Part shown: piece by piece, positions 32,645-40,160 of the stretch
Layout: each line of letters opens with the position of its first letter
Position numbering within the stretch: position 1 is the stretch's first letter
NCBI GenBank assembly: GCA_036522815.1
Contig: DATDFC010000041.1
Location: forward strand, 1-64,000
DNA: 64,000 nucleotides
Source: AG41 sp036522815
GTDB lineage: Bacteria; Gemmatimonadota; Gemmatimonadetes; Gemmatimonadales; GWC2-71-9
Direction of reading: 5' to 3'
Notes under the pieces: generated by a model
Databases searched by the model: none
What the model was told of the DNA's origin: nothing
The model's input: the letters and a program-made list of their open reading frames with translations, nothing else
Made by a program: the position numbers and the translations under genes

Positions 32645-33414
32645 ACGAGATCGAGCACAAGGTCGCGCTCGTCACGGGGGGCGGATCGGGCATCGGCCGG
32701 GCGATCGCACTGCGGTTCGCCCGCGCGGGCGGGCGAGTCGCCGTGCTGGACGTGGCCGAGCCCGCGGCGGGGGACGTGGCGCGCGAGATCGCCGCCTGCG
32801 GGAGTGAAGGCCTCGCCGTTCCCTGCGACGTGAGCCGGCAGGCCGACGTGCGGCGCGCCTTTGAGGCAGTCGCCGAGCGGTTCGGCCCGGCGGACATCCT
32901 CGTCAACAGCGCCGGGATCGCCCACGTCGGCACCGTGGAGCAGACGTCCGAGGATGACCTCGACCGGCTCTATGCCGTGAACGTGAAGGGCGTCTACCAC
33001 TGCATGCGGGCGGCCGTCCTTCAGATGAAAGGACGCGGCGGCGTGATCCTCAACATTGCGTCGGTGGCATCGACCGTGGGGATTCCCGACCGGTTCGCCT
33101 ATTCGATGACCAAGGGCGCCGTGCTGACCATGACGTACTCGGTGGCGCGCGACTATGTGGCGCAGGGGATCCGCTGCAACGCCATCGCGCCGGGGCGGGT
33201 CCATACACCGTTCGTGGACGGGTTCCTGGCCAAGAACTATCCCGGCCGGGAACGGGAGATGTTCGAACAGCTGTCCCGTACGCAGCCGATCGGGCGCATG
33301 GGACGACCGGAAGAAATGGCCGAGCTGGCGCTGTTCCTCTGCTCCGATGCGGCGGCGTTCATCACGGGGAGCAATTACGCCATCGACGGCGGCTTTGTCA
33401 CCTTGAAGATGTGA
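32641..33414 (+). CDS. SDR dehydrogenase, probable 2-keto-3-deoxy-L-fuconate dehydrogenase
   Basis: This 257-aa classical short-chain dehydrogenase has the NAD-binding LVTGGGSGIGRA motif, NSAG, the catalytic Tyr/Lys pair in YSMTK (Y154, K158) and the Ser in IASVAS. The C-terminal part (PGRVHTPFVDGFLAKNYPG, QPIGRMGRPEEMAELALFLCSD) resembles SDRs found beside fuconate dehydratase and FAH-family hydrolase genes in Bacteroidetes. Oxidation of 2-keto-3-deoxy-L-fuconate at C4 is the expected step between the flanking enzymes. The start is GTG overlapping the lactonase stop. An alternative role is L-fucose dehydrogenase. Confidence 0.85.
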   Translation: MNEIEHKVALVTGGGSGIGRAIALRFARAGGRVAVLDVAEPAAGDVAREIAACGSEGLAVPCDVSRQADVRRAFEAVAERFGPADILVNSAGIAHVGTVEQTSEDDLDRLYAVNVKGVYHCMRAAVLQMKGRGGVILNIASVASTVGIPDRFAYSMTKGAVLTMTYSVARDYVAQGIRCNAIAPGRVHTPFVDGFLAKNYPGREREMFEQLSRTQPIGRMGRPEEMAELALFLCSDAAAFITGSNYAIDGGFVTLKM

Positions 33415-33417
33415 GCG

Positions 33418-34311
33418 ATGAAACTCATCCGATTCGGGTCTCCTGGCGAGGAGCGCCCCGGCCTGATCCTGCCTGACGGGCGGCGCATCGACGCCTCCGG
33501 GTTCGGCACGGACTACGACCAGACGTTTTTCGAATCCGGCGGCCTCGCGCGACTGGCGCGGTGGGGGGCGCGTGAAGGCGCTGCGGCGCCCGCCGTCCCC
33601 GACGGCAAGCGGCTGGGACCCCCGCTTTGCCGGCCCAGCAAGATCGTGTGCGTCGGTCTCAACTATCGAGACCACGCGCGCGAGACGGGTCAGGAGGTGC
33701 CCAAGGAGCCGGTCCTGTTCTTCAAGGCCACGAGCGCCATCTGCGGCCCCAACGACGACGTGGTCATCCCGCGCGGCGCCACCAAGGTGGACTGGGAGGT
33801 GGAGCTGGCGGTCGTGATCGGCCGCCGGGCGGCGTACGTCACGCCGGACGACGCACCGCGGCACGTCGCGGGCTATGTGCTGCACAACGACTATTCCGAG
33901 CGGTCGTTCCAGCTGGAGCGGGGCGGGCAATGGGTCAAGGGCAAGAGCTGCGACACGTTCGCGCCGCTCGGGCCGTTCCTCGCCACCCCCGACGAGCTGC
34001 GCGACGTCCACGACCTGCCGCTCTGGCTCAAGGTCAACGGCGAGACGCGGCAGTCCAGCTCGACCCGCGAGCTCGTGTTCGGCGTCCCCGCGCTCGTCAG
34101 TTATATCAGCCAGTTCATGACGCTCCTGCCGGGGGACATCATCTCCACCGGCACGCCGGCGGGCGTGGGCCTGGGACTGCGCCCGCCGCGCTACCTGGTG
34201 GCCGGTGACGAGGTGGAGCTCGGGATCGACGGGTTGGGCTCATCGCGGCAACGCGTGCGCGCCTTTGAAGCGGGGCTCGGGGTTCGGGGCTCGGGGCTCG
34301 GGATGCCGTGA
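33418..34311 (+). CDS. FAH-family hydrolase, probable 2,4-diketo-3-deoxy-L-fuconate hydrolase
   Basis: This 297-aa protein of the fumarylacetoacetase family would cleave 2,4-diketo-3-deoxy-L-fuconate to pyruvate and L-lactate. It has CVGLNYRDHARETG, EPVLFFKATSAICGPNDDVVIP, the metal ligands in DWEVELAVVIG (E127, E129), the VLHNDYSERSFQLE segment and GDIISTGTPAGVGLGLRPP. The last dozen residues (LGVRGSGLGMP) are encoded by the left arm of the 7-nt repeat hairpin and are not part of the conserved fold. Its stop overlaps the start of the second SDR gene inside the hairpin loop. Confidence 0.9.
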   Translation: MKLIRFGSPGEERPGLILPDGRRIDASGFGTDYDQTFFESGGLARLARWGAREGAAAPAVPDGKRLGPPLCRPSKIVCVGLNYRDHARETGQEVPKEPVLFFKATSAICGPNDDVVIPRGATKVDWEVELAVVIGRRAAYVTPDDAPRHVAGYVLHNDYSERSFQLERGGQWVKGKSCDTFAPLGPFLATPDELRDVHDLPLWLKVNGETRQSSSTRELVFGVPALVSYISQFMTLLPGDIISTGTPAGVGLGLRPPRYLVAGDEVELGIDGLGSSRQRVRAFEAGLGVRGSGLGMP

Positions 34312-34346
34312 GTGGTCCGAGCCCCGAATCCCGAGCCCCGACCCCC
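34272..34346. repeat. 7-nt repeat hairpin on the FAH-hydrolase/SDR junction
   Basis: Left arm GGGGCTC, GGGGTTC, GGGGCTC, GGGGCTC (34272-34299); right arm GAGCCCC, GAATCCC, GAGCCCC, GACCCCC (34319-34346). The loop between them holds the overlapping GTG start (34308) of one gene and TGA stop (34309-34311) of the other. The left arm is translated as a C-terminal tail and the right arm as an N-terminal leader. Confidence 0.92.
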
Positions 34347-35120
34347 GAGACGAACAGGCGTTTGGCGGGGAAAGCAGTGGTGATCACCGGCGCCGCGAGC
34401 GGCATCGGACGGGCGAGCGCGCTGCGCTTCGCCGGTGCGGGCGCCCGCCTGCTCCTCGTGGACGCGCAGGGCGCCGCGGGCGAGGCCCTGGTGCAGGAGA
34501 TCGAGCGGTCGGGGGGAACCGCGCGCTTCCTGTGCGGCGACATGGGCCGGCGCGGCGACAGCGAGCGCATGATCGACGCTTGCGTCGAGCACTACGGCTC
34601 CATCGATATCCTGTTCTGCAACGCCGGCGTCAATCTGCCCAAGGTCCTGACCCAGACGTCCGACGACGAGATCGACCGGTTGCTGAACGTGAACGTGAAA
34701 GGCCCGATGTACGCCGTCCGCCACGCGCTCCCCATCATGGTGGCGCAGCCCGGCGGCGGCGTGATCTTGTTCACCGCCTCGAAGACCGGGCTCGTGGCGC
34801 AAACCGACTCGCCCGTCTACTGCGCGTCCAAGGGAGCCGTGGTGATGCTCGCCAAAGCGCTGGCGCTCGACTACGCCACGCGCGGGATCCGCGTGAACGC
34901 CCTCTGCCCCGGGATCATCGACACGCCGATGCTGCGCGACTTTGCCGACGCGATGCCCGATCCGGCGGCGGCATGGGCGGCGTACACGGCCGCGCAGCCG
35001 CTGGGACGCTTGGGCACTCCCGAGGAGTGCGCCGACGCCGCGCTTTGGCTGGTTTCTCCGGAAGCCTCGTTCGTCACGGGCGTCGCGCTCCCCGTGGACG
35101 GCGGCTTCACCGCGATGTAG
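34308..35120 (+). CDS. SDR-family oxidoreductase (second)
   Basis: This 270-aa short-chain dehydrogenase has the motif VITGAASGIGRAS at about residue 26, CNAG, and the active-site pair in YCASK (Y171, K175). The first 15 residues (SGPSPESRAPTPET) come from the right arm of the repeat hairpin and precede the usual SDR start. It lies between the FAH hydrolase and fuconate dehydratase genes. With the zinc dehydrogenase encoded downstream it is a candidate for the first oxidation, L-fucose to fuconolactone, or for L-lactaldehyde/diol chemistry; sequence alone cannot decide. Confidence 0.85.
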   Translation: MSGPSPESRAPTPETNRRLAGKAVVITGAASGIGRASALRFAGAGARLLLVDAQGAAGEALVQEIERSGGTARFLCGDMGRRGDSERMIDACVEHYGSIDILFCNAGVNLPKVLTQTSDDEIDRLLNVNVKGPMYAVRHALPIMVAQPGGGVILFTASKTGLVAQTDSPVYCASKGAVVMLAKALALDYATRGIRVNALCPGIIDTPMLRDFADAMPDPAAAWAAYTAAQPLGRLGTPEECADAALWLVSPEASFVTGVALPVDGGFTAM

Positions 35121-35124
35121 CCCC

Positions 35125-35145
35125 GAGCCCCGACCCCCGAGCCCC
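35125..35145. repeat. Single-arm 7-nt repeat before the fuconate dehydratase gene (GAGCCCC)
   Basis: GAGCCCC, GACCCCC, GAGCCCC fill most of the 26-nt gap from the SDR stop to the dehydratase ATG. This leaves no purine-rich ribosome binding site. It has the same unit as the right arm of the hairpin at 34272. Confidence 0.85.
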
Positions 35146-35146
35146 C

Positions 35147-36445
35147 ATGCCCAGTACCATCACCCGTATCGACGCCCTCGACGTCCGGTTCCCCACCTCG
35201 CGGGAGCGGGACGGCTCCGACGCCATGAGCCCGGACCCGGACTACTCCGCGGCGTACGCCATTCTCCGCACCGATCGGCCCGACGGCCTGACCGGACACG
35301 GGCTCACGTTCACCGCCGGGCGGGGCAACGAGCTGTGCGTCGCCGCGATTCGCTCGCTCGCACCCCTGGTGCAGGGTCTCACGCTCGAGCAGATCAAGGA
35401 CGACATGGCCGGTTTCTGGCGGCGGCTCACGAGCGACTCGCAGATGCGCTGGGTGGGACCGGAAAAGGGGGTGCTGCACCTCGCCACGGCGGCCATCGTG
35501 AACGCCGTGTGGGACCTCTACGCCAAGATCGAGCGCAAGCCGCTCTGGAAGCTGCTCGCCGACATGAGTCCCGAGGCGCTGGTGCGCTGCATCGACTTCC
35601 GCTACATCACCGACGCGCTCACGCCGGACGAGGCCCTCGTGCTGCTGCGCCGGCACGCTCCCACGCGGGCAGCGCGAGAAGCGGAAATCCGCGCCACGGG
35701 CTACCCCGCATACACCACCTCCGCCGGCTGGCTTGGCTACCCCGACGACAAGATCCGCCGCTTGTGCCGCGAGGGCGTGGCGCGCGGCTGGTCGCACTTC
35801 AAGATCAAGGTCGGACGGGACCTGCAGGACGACATGCGGCGCGCCGCCTTGGTGCGCCAGGAGATCGGGCCCGATCGCAAGCTCATGGTGGACGCCAATC
35901 AGGTCTGGGACGTGAACCAGGCCATCGCCTGGATGCATGAGCTGGCCCGGTTCGATCCCTGGTGGATCGAAGAGCCGACCAGCCCGGACGACGTGCTGGG
36001 CCACGCGACGATAGCCAAGGCGGTGGCCCCCATCGGCGTCGCGACCGGCGAGCAATGCCAGAACCGCGTCGTCTTCAAGCAGCTGATGCAGGTCAAGGCG
36101 ATTCAGTTCTGTCAGGTCGACAGCTGCCGACTGGGCGGCGTGAACGAGGTGCTGGCGGTGCTGCTGCTCGCGGCCAAATTCGGGATTCCGGTATGTCCCC
36201 ATGCGGGCGGTGTCGGGTTGTGCGAGTACGTGCAGCACCTCGCGATGTTCGACTACATCGCCGTCAGCGCCTCGCTCGAGAATCGCGTGGTGGAATACGT
36301 GGACCACTTGCATGAGCACTTTGTCGACCCCGTGGTGGTGCGCGACGGCCGCTACCTGGCGCCGACGGCGCCGGGGTACAGTATCGAGATGAAGCCGGAG
36401 AGCCGGGAGACGTACAGGTATCCTGACGGGGCGGCGTGGAAATAA
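35147..36445 (+). CDS. fucD: L-fuconate dehydratase (enolase superfamily)
   Basis: This 432-aa enzyme converts L-fuconate to 2-keto-3-deoxy-L-fuconate. The active site can be laid on the characterised Xanthomonas FucD with an offset of one residue: general base K221 in FKIKVG, metal ligands D249 (VDANQVWDV), E275 (IEEPTSPDD) and E302 (TGEQCQNR), and H352 in CPHAGGVGL. TTSAGWLGYPDDKI is another FucD-specific block. Length equals that of FucD/ENOSF1 proteins. The ATG at 35147 follows a C-rich repeat with no Shine-Dalgarno, so translation may be leaderless-like or coupled. A fucosidase gene follows after a REPIN-like element. Confidence 0.95.
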   Translation: MPSTITRIDALDVRFPTSRERDGSDAMSPDPDYSAAYAILRTDRPDGLTGHGLTFTAGRGNELCVAAIRSLAPLVQGLTLEQIKDDMAGFWRRLTSDSQMRWVGPEKGVLHLATAAIVNAVWDLYAKIERKPLWKLLADMSPEALVRCIDFRYITDALTPDEALVLLRRHAPTRAAREAEIRATGYPAYTTSAGWLGYPDDKIRRLCREGVARGWSHFKIKVGRDLQDDMRRAALVRQEIGPDRKLMVDANQVWDVNQAIAWMHELARFDPWWIEEPTSPDDVLGHATIAKAVAPIGVATGEQCQNRVVFKQLMQVKAIQFCQVDSCRLGGVNEVLAVLLLAAKFGIPVCPHAGGVGLCEYVQHLAMFDYIAVSASLENRVVEYVDHLHEHFVDPVVVRDGRYLAPTAPGYSIEMKPESRETYRYPDGAAWK

Positions 36446-36487
36446 GCCCTAAGTACGATGAGGAGATCGATCTCACCGTCCCGGGCC

Positions 36488-36569
36488 TTCCCACGCTGAA
36501 GCGTGGGCCCGACACAGCACTGCGCCTGAGGCGCAGTGGTTCACTGGGCCCACTCTTCTAGAGTGGGAA
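36488..36569. repeat. REPIN-like element: three hairpins within an outer inverted repeat
   Basis: Three perfect stems follow each other: CCCACGCT-GA-AGCGTGGG (36490-36507), CACTGCGCC-TGA-GGCGCAGTG (36518-36538) and CCCACTCT-TCT-AGAGTGGG (36549-36567). The ends TTCCCACGCT and AGAGTGGGAA are near-complementary, so the whole 82 bp is also an imperfect palindrome. An alternative stem CAGTG-GTT-CACTG (36534-36546) competes with the second hairpin. The layout is that of a REP doublet mobilised by a RAYT transposase; no such gene is in this window. Confidence 0.75.
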
Positions 36570-36586
36570 TGAACAGAGGAGATGAC

Positions 36587-38035
36587 ATGTCGCTGCGCCG
36601 TATCGTCGTCCTCGTGTTGATCCTTTGCTGCGCCGGCCGTCTCCAACCAGCGCGCGCCCAGGATTTCACCCACGAAACGCCGCCTCAGCGCGACGCCCGC
36701 ATGAACTGGTGGCGCGACGCGCGCTTCGGGATGTTCATCCACTGGGGGGCCTACGCCGTCGCCGCCGGCACGTACAAGGGCGAGCGCATCCCGGGCATCG
36801 GCGAATGGATCATGAGCCGGGGACACATCCCCATCCCAGACTACGAGGAGTTCGTCCACCGCTTCAACCCCACACGGTTCGATCCCGATGAATGGGTGCG
36901 CATCGCCAAGGACGCGGGGATGAAGTACATGGTCATCACGTCGAAGCATCACGACGGGTTCGCCATCTTCGACTCGAAGGTCTCGCGCTACGACATCGTC
37001 GACGCGACGCCGTACAAGCGGGACGCGCTCAAGGCGCTGGCGCAGGCGGCCCATCGCGCGGGCCTCAAGTTCGGCGTGTATTACTCGATCATGGACTGGC
37101 ACCACCCCGACGCCCAGGGTCCGAACGCACCCGAATACAATTCACGCACCTGGAGCAATCCCGCTTTCGGTCGCTACGTCGAGACGTACATGAAGCCGCA
37201 GCTCAAGGAGCTGCTCACGCAGTATCCCGAGATCGACGTGCTCTGGTTCGATGGCGAATGGATCGCCGACTGGAACGACGACCGCGGACGGGATCTCTAC
37301 GACTACGTCCGCGCGATCCGCCCGAGCCTCATCGTGAACAACCGGGTGGGGCACACGCGCCAGGGACTGAGCGGCCTGAACCAGGCGGGACAGATCGGGC
37401 TGGGCGACTTCGGGACCCCCGAGCAACAGGTGCCCCCCGAAGGGCTTCCCGGTGTCGACTGGGAAACCTGCATGACGATGAACGACACCTGGGGCTACAA
37501 GTCGTACGACGACGACTGGAAGGACACGCGCACCCTGCTCCGCACGCTGATCGACGTGGCCTCGAAAGGCGGCAACTTCCTGTTGAACGTGGGGCCGACG
37601 GCGCAAGGCCTGCTCCCGGAGCCCATCGTCTCGCGCCTGCACGAGATGGGCGACTGGATGAAAGCCAACGGCGAGGCGATTTACGGCACGACCGCGAGTG
37701 CTTACGGCCTGCCCCCGTGGGGGCGCTACACGGCCAAACCGGGCAAGCTGTACGCCCACGTGTTCGACTGGCCCAAGGACGGGAAACTGTTGCTCGCGGG
37801 CGTCCGCGAACCGCCGAGCTCCGCCACTCTGCTCGCGGACGGAAAGCCGCTGGCGATCGAGCGCGGGGATTCAGGGGTGGTCGTGCAGTTGCCCCGGGTC
37901 CCGCCGAGCACGATCGCGTCGGTGGTCGAACTGCAGGTTGGGAGAGGTTCTGGAGGTTCTGAAGGTTGTGGAGGTTGTCTCGGCTCAAACCTCCAGAACC
38001 TTCACAACGTCCACAACCTCCACAACCTCCGGTGA
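36587..38035 (+). CDS. Alpha-L-fucosidase, GH29
   Basis: This is a secreted retaining glycosidase of 482 aa that releases L-fucose from glycans. A signal peptide ends near QPARAQ, so it acts in the periplasm or outside. GH29 motifs include WWRDARFGMFIHWGAYAV, YMVITSKHHDGFAIFDS, FGVYYSIMDWHHPD, and WFDGEW with the nucleophile D222, then the C-terminal block GGNFLLNVGPTAQG. AGAGGAG precedes ATG 36587. Residues 453-482 (the GSGGSEG and NLHNLHN words) are translated from a 9-nt repeat hairpin and lie outside the conserved domain. The product is the expected feed of the surrounding fucose genes. Confidence 0.95.
   Translation: MSLRRIVVLVLILCCAGRLQPARAQDFTHETPPQRDARMNWWRDARFGMFIHWGAYAVAAGTYKGERIPGIGEWIMSRGHIPIPDYEEFVHRFNPTRFDPDEWVRIAKDAGMKYMVITSKHHDGFAIFDSKVSRYDIVDATPYKRDALKALAQAAHRAGLKFGVYYSIMDWHHPDAQGPNAPEYNSRTWSNPAFGRYVETYMKPQLKELLTQYPEIDVLWFDGEWIADWNDDRGRDLYDYVRAIRPSLIVNNRVGHTRQGLSGLNQAGQIGLGDFGTPEQQVPPEGLPGVDWETCMTMNDTWGYKSYDDDWKDTRTLLRTLIDVASKGGNFLLNVGPTAQGLLPEPIVSRLHEMGDWMKANGEAIYGTTASAYGLPPWGRYTAKPGKLYAHVFDWPKDGKLLLAGVREPPSSATLLADGKPLAIERGDSGVVVQLPRVPPSTIASVVELQVGRGSGGSEGCGGCLGSNLQNLHNVHNLHNLR
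37944..38032. repeat. 9-nt tandem repeat hairpin on the GH29/dehydrogenase junction
   Basis: Left arm GAGGTTCTG, GAGGTTCTG, AAGGTTGTG, GAGGTTGTC (37944-37979). Right arm AACCTCCAG, AACCTTCAC, AACGTCCAC, AACCTCCAC, AACCTCCGG (37988-38032). The arms are complementary around a short loop. The unit is 9 nt, so copy changes keep the frame; the array encodes the C-terminus of the fucosidase and reaches the GTG of the next gene. Confidence 0.9.
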
Positions 38036-39174
38036 AAGCCGCGCTTCTCTGCGACGTCGGCCGGATCGAGATACGGGACGTCCGGTGCCCTGATCCCGGG
38101 CCCCGGGAAATCCTGCTGCGCGTCGCCGCCGTCGGACTGTGCGGCACCGACTGGCACATCTTCGCGGGGCACGGCAATTACCACCGCGACGAGCGCGGCC
38201 GGCCGATTCCGCTGGCGCGCGAGCCGCAGATCCTGGGGCATGAGATCGCGGGTATCGTAGAAGAAACGGGCGCGGACGTGCAGGACCTGCATCCCGGCGA
38301 TCGCGTCGTAGTCGATCAAGGACGGAGCTGTGTGAGCGAAGGGCGCTCGCTGCCGTGTGAATATTGCGCCAGCGGCGACTCGCATCAGTGTGAGCAGTAT
38401 CAGGAGCACGGCATCACCGGCCTGCCGGGCGGACTGGCCGAATACCTGGCCATCCCGGCGGTGAACGCGGTGCGCATCGAGGGGGGGGCGCTCGACGCCG
38501 CCACGCCCGCGCTGACAGAGCCGCTGGGGTGCGTGGTGCACGCGTCGGACGTGCTGCTGCGGACGCCGGCGCGCTACGAACTGCAGGGCGGCAGGGGCGG
38601 CAAGGAGCGGTACGTGCTCATCTGCGGGGCGGGTCCCGCGGGTCTCTTGTGGGTGCAGTACCTGCGCAACGTGCTGGGTTTCGACGGTGTCTTGCTCGTC
38701 ACCGAGCCGAGCGCCGCCAAGCGCACCCTGGCCGAGCGGTTCGGGGCGGAGACGATCGACCCGACGGCTGCGGATCTGGTGGACGCCGTGCTGGCCCGCA
38801 CGTGCGGCCGCCGGGTGGAAGTGCTGGTCGAGGCCACGGGATCGGGAACGATGCTCGCGTCCATCGCGCCGCTGGTGCGCAAGCAGGCGACGGTGCTGTT
38901 GTACGGGCACGGCCATGCGGGAGTGGACGTGAGCGTGCTGAGCCAGCTCCAGTTCCGCGAGCCCGTGCTGCTCTCGCCGGTCGGGGCATCGGGCGGCCAC
39001 GAGCCCGACGGCCGGCCCTCCACATACGTGCGCGCGCTGCGGTTGATCGAGCACGGCCGGGTGGACGTGGCTCCGCTGATCACGCATCGCTACCGCTCGC
39101 TCGACCAAGTGCCCGGCGCATTCGCCGGGGATTACGCCGCCCCGGACTACATCAAGGGAGTAGTGACTCTGTGA
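38032..39174 (+). CDS. Zinc-dependent medium-chain dehydrogenase, candidate L-fucose dehydrogenase
   Basis: This 380-aa protein belongs to the MDR/threonine dehydrogenase-like superfamily. Catalytic zinc residues are C37 (GLCGTDWH) and H70-E71 (LGHEIAG). The structural zinc region has CEYCASGDSHQC. The Rossmann motif GAGPAGLLWVQYLRN follows at about residue 200. In this setting the most likely reaction is oxidation of L-fucose to L-fuconolactone with NAD(P), upstream of the lactonase, though known fucose dehydrogenases are usually SDR or aldo-keto reductases. The GTG overlaps the fucosidase stop; the stop overlaps the next GTG. Confidence 0.85.
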   Translation: MKAALLCDVGRIEIRDVRCPDPGPREILLRVAAVGLCGTDWHIFAGHGNYHRDERGRPIPLAREPQILGHEIAGIVEETGADVQDLHPGDRVVVDQGRSCVSEGRSLPCEYCASGDSHQCEQYQEHGITGLPGGLAEYLAIPAVNAVRIEGGALDAATPALTEPLGCVVHASDVLLRTPARYELQGGRGGKERYVLICGAGPAGLLWVQYLRNVLGFDGVLLVTEPSAAKRTLAERFGAETIDPTAADLVDAVLARTCGRRVEVLVEATGSGTMLASIAPLVRKQATVLLYGHGHAGVDVSVLSQLQFREPVLLSPVGASGGHEPDGRPSTYVRALRLIEHGRVDVAPLITHRYRSLDQVPGAFAGDYAAPDYIKGVVTL

Positions 39175-40160
39175 GAGCCTTCATGTCCACGGTCCTGTGC
39201 GCCGCGCTGTTGGCGGGCTGCAGCCGCTCCGGCTCCGACAAGGAGCTCGCGATCGCCGTCATTCCCAAGGGCACGACGCACGAGTTCTGGAAGAGCATCC
39301 ATGCCGGCGCGATCCAGGCCGCGCGCGAGCTCTCGACCCAGGGAACGCCGGTGCGCATCGTGTGGAAGGGACCGTTCCGCGAGGACGACCGCGAGCAGCA
39401 GGTGCAGGTCGTGGAGGGGTTTCTCAGCCAGGGCATCCGCGGGATCGTGTTGGCACCGCTCGACAACCGCGCCCTGGTGCGTCCGGTGGAGGAGGCGCAG
39501 CGGGCGGGCGTGTCCACGGTCATCATCGACTCCGGTCTCGAGTCGGACGTCCCGATCAGCTTTGTGGCGACGGACAACCGCAAGGGCGGGCGCATGGCCG
39601 CGGACCGGCTGGGCGAGGTGCTGGGCGGTCGCGGCAAGGCGCTGCTGCTGCGTTATGCCGAAGGCTCCGCCTCCACGACGGACCGGGAAGCCGGCTTCCT
39701 CGAGGAGCTGCGCTCCCGCTACCCGAGGGTCGAGCTGATTTCGACCGATCAATACGCCGGACCGACGCGCGAGACCGCCAAGCAGGCCTCGGAGAACCTG
39801 CTCAACCGCTACGGCGGCGTGCTGCAGGGGATCTTCACGCCCAACGAATCGTCCACGATCGGCATGCTGCTCGCGTTGCAGGACATCGGCAAGGCCGGCA
39901 AGCTGCGATTCGTGGGGTTCGACGCGAGCGCCATCCTCATCGACGCGGTGCGCAACCATCAGCTCGACGGCGTCGTGGTGCAGAACCCCATGCGCATGGG
40001 GTACCTGGGGGTGACGGCGATGGTCGACCACCTGCGCGGCAAGCCGGTCGAGCGCCGCATCGACACCGGCGTCATGCTGGTCACCGCGGCGAACCTCGAC
40101 TCCGCCGCGACGCAGGAGCTCATCCACCCGCCGATCGCGCGGTATCTCACGGAGCAATGA
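39171..40160 (+). CDS. Sugar ABC transporter substrate-binding lipoprotein (Peripla_BP_4/RbsB-like)
   Basis: This 329-aa periplasmic sugar-binding lipoprotein has the lipobox LLAGC after a short signal. The mature fold has IAVIPKGTTHEFWKSIHAGA at the first strand, GIVLAPLDN, VIIDSG, FVATDNRKGGRMAA, the GIFTPNESSTIGM and FVGFDAS segments of the second lobe, and QNPMRMGYLGV at the hinge. These are typical of the ribose-type binding family. The ligand is likely L-fucose or another deoxyhexose, given the operon. GTG 39171 overlaps the upstream stop; ATG 39183 is the alternative. The ATPase gene overlaps its stop. Confidence 0.9.
   Translation: MRAFMSTVLCAALLAGCSRSGSDKELAIAVIPKGTTHEFWKSIHAGAIQAARELSTQGTPVRIVWKGPFREDDREQQVQVVEGFLSQGIRGIVLAPLDNRALVRPVEEAQRAGVSTVIIDSGLESDVPISFVATDNRKGGRMAADRLGEVLGGRGKALLLRYAEGSASTTDREAGFLEELRSRYPRVELISTDQYAGPTRETAKQASENLLNRYGGVLQGIFTPNESSTIGMLLALQDIGKAGKLRFVGFDASAILIDAVRNHQLDGVVVQNPMRMGYLGVTAMVDHLRGKPVERRIDTGVMLVTAANLDSAATQELIHPPIARYLTEQ

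Noticed and set aside
36488..36569. tRNA or known riboswitch
   Set aside because: Three adjacent hairpins recall a cloverleaf, but there is no acceptor stem, CCA end or T-loop consensus, and no riboswitch core motif I know.
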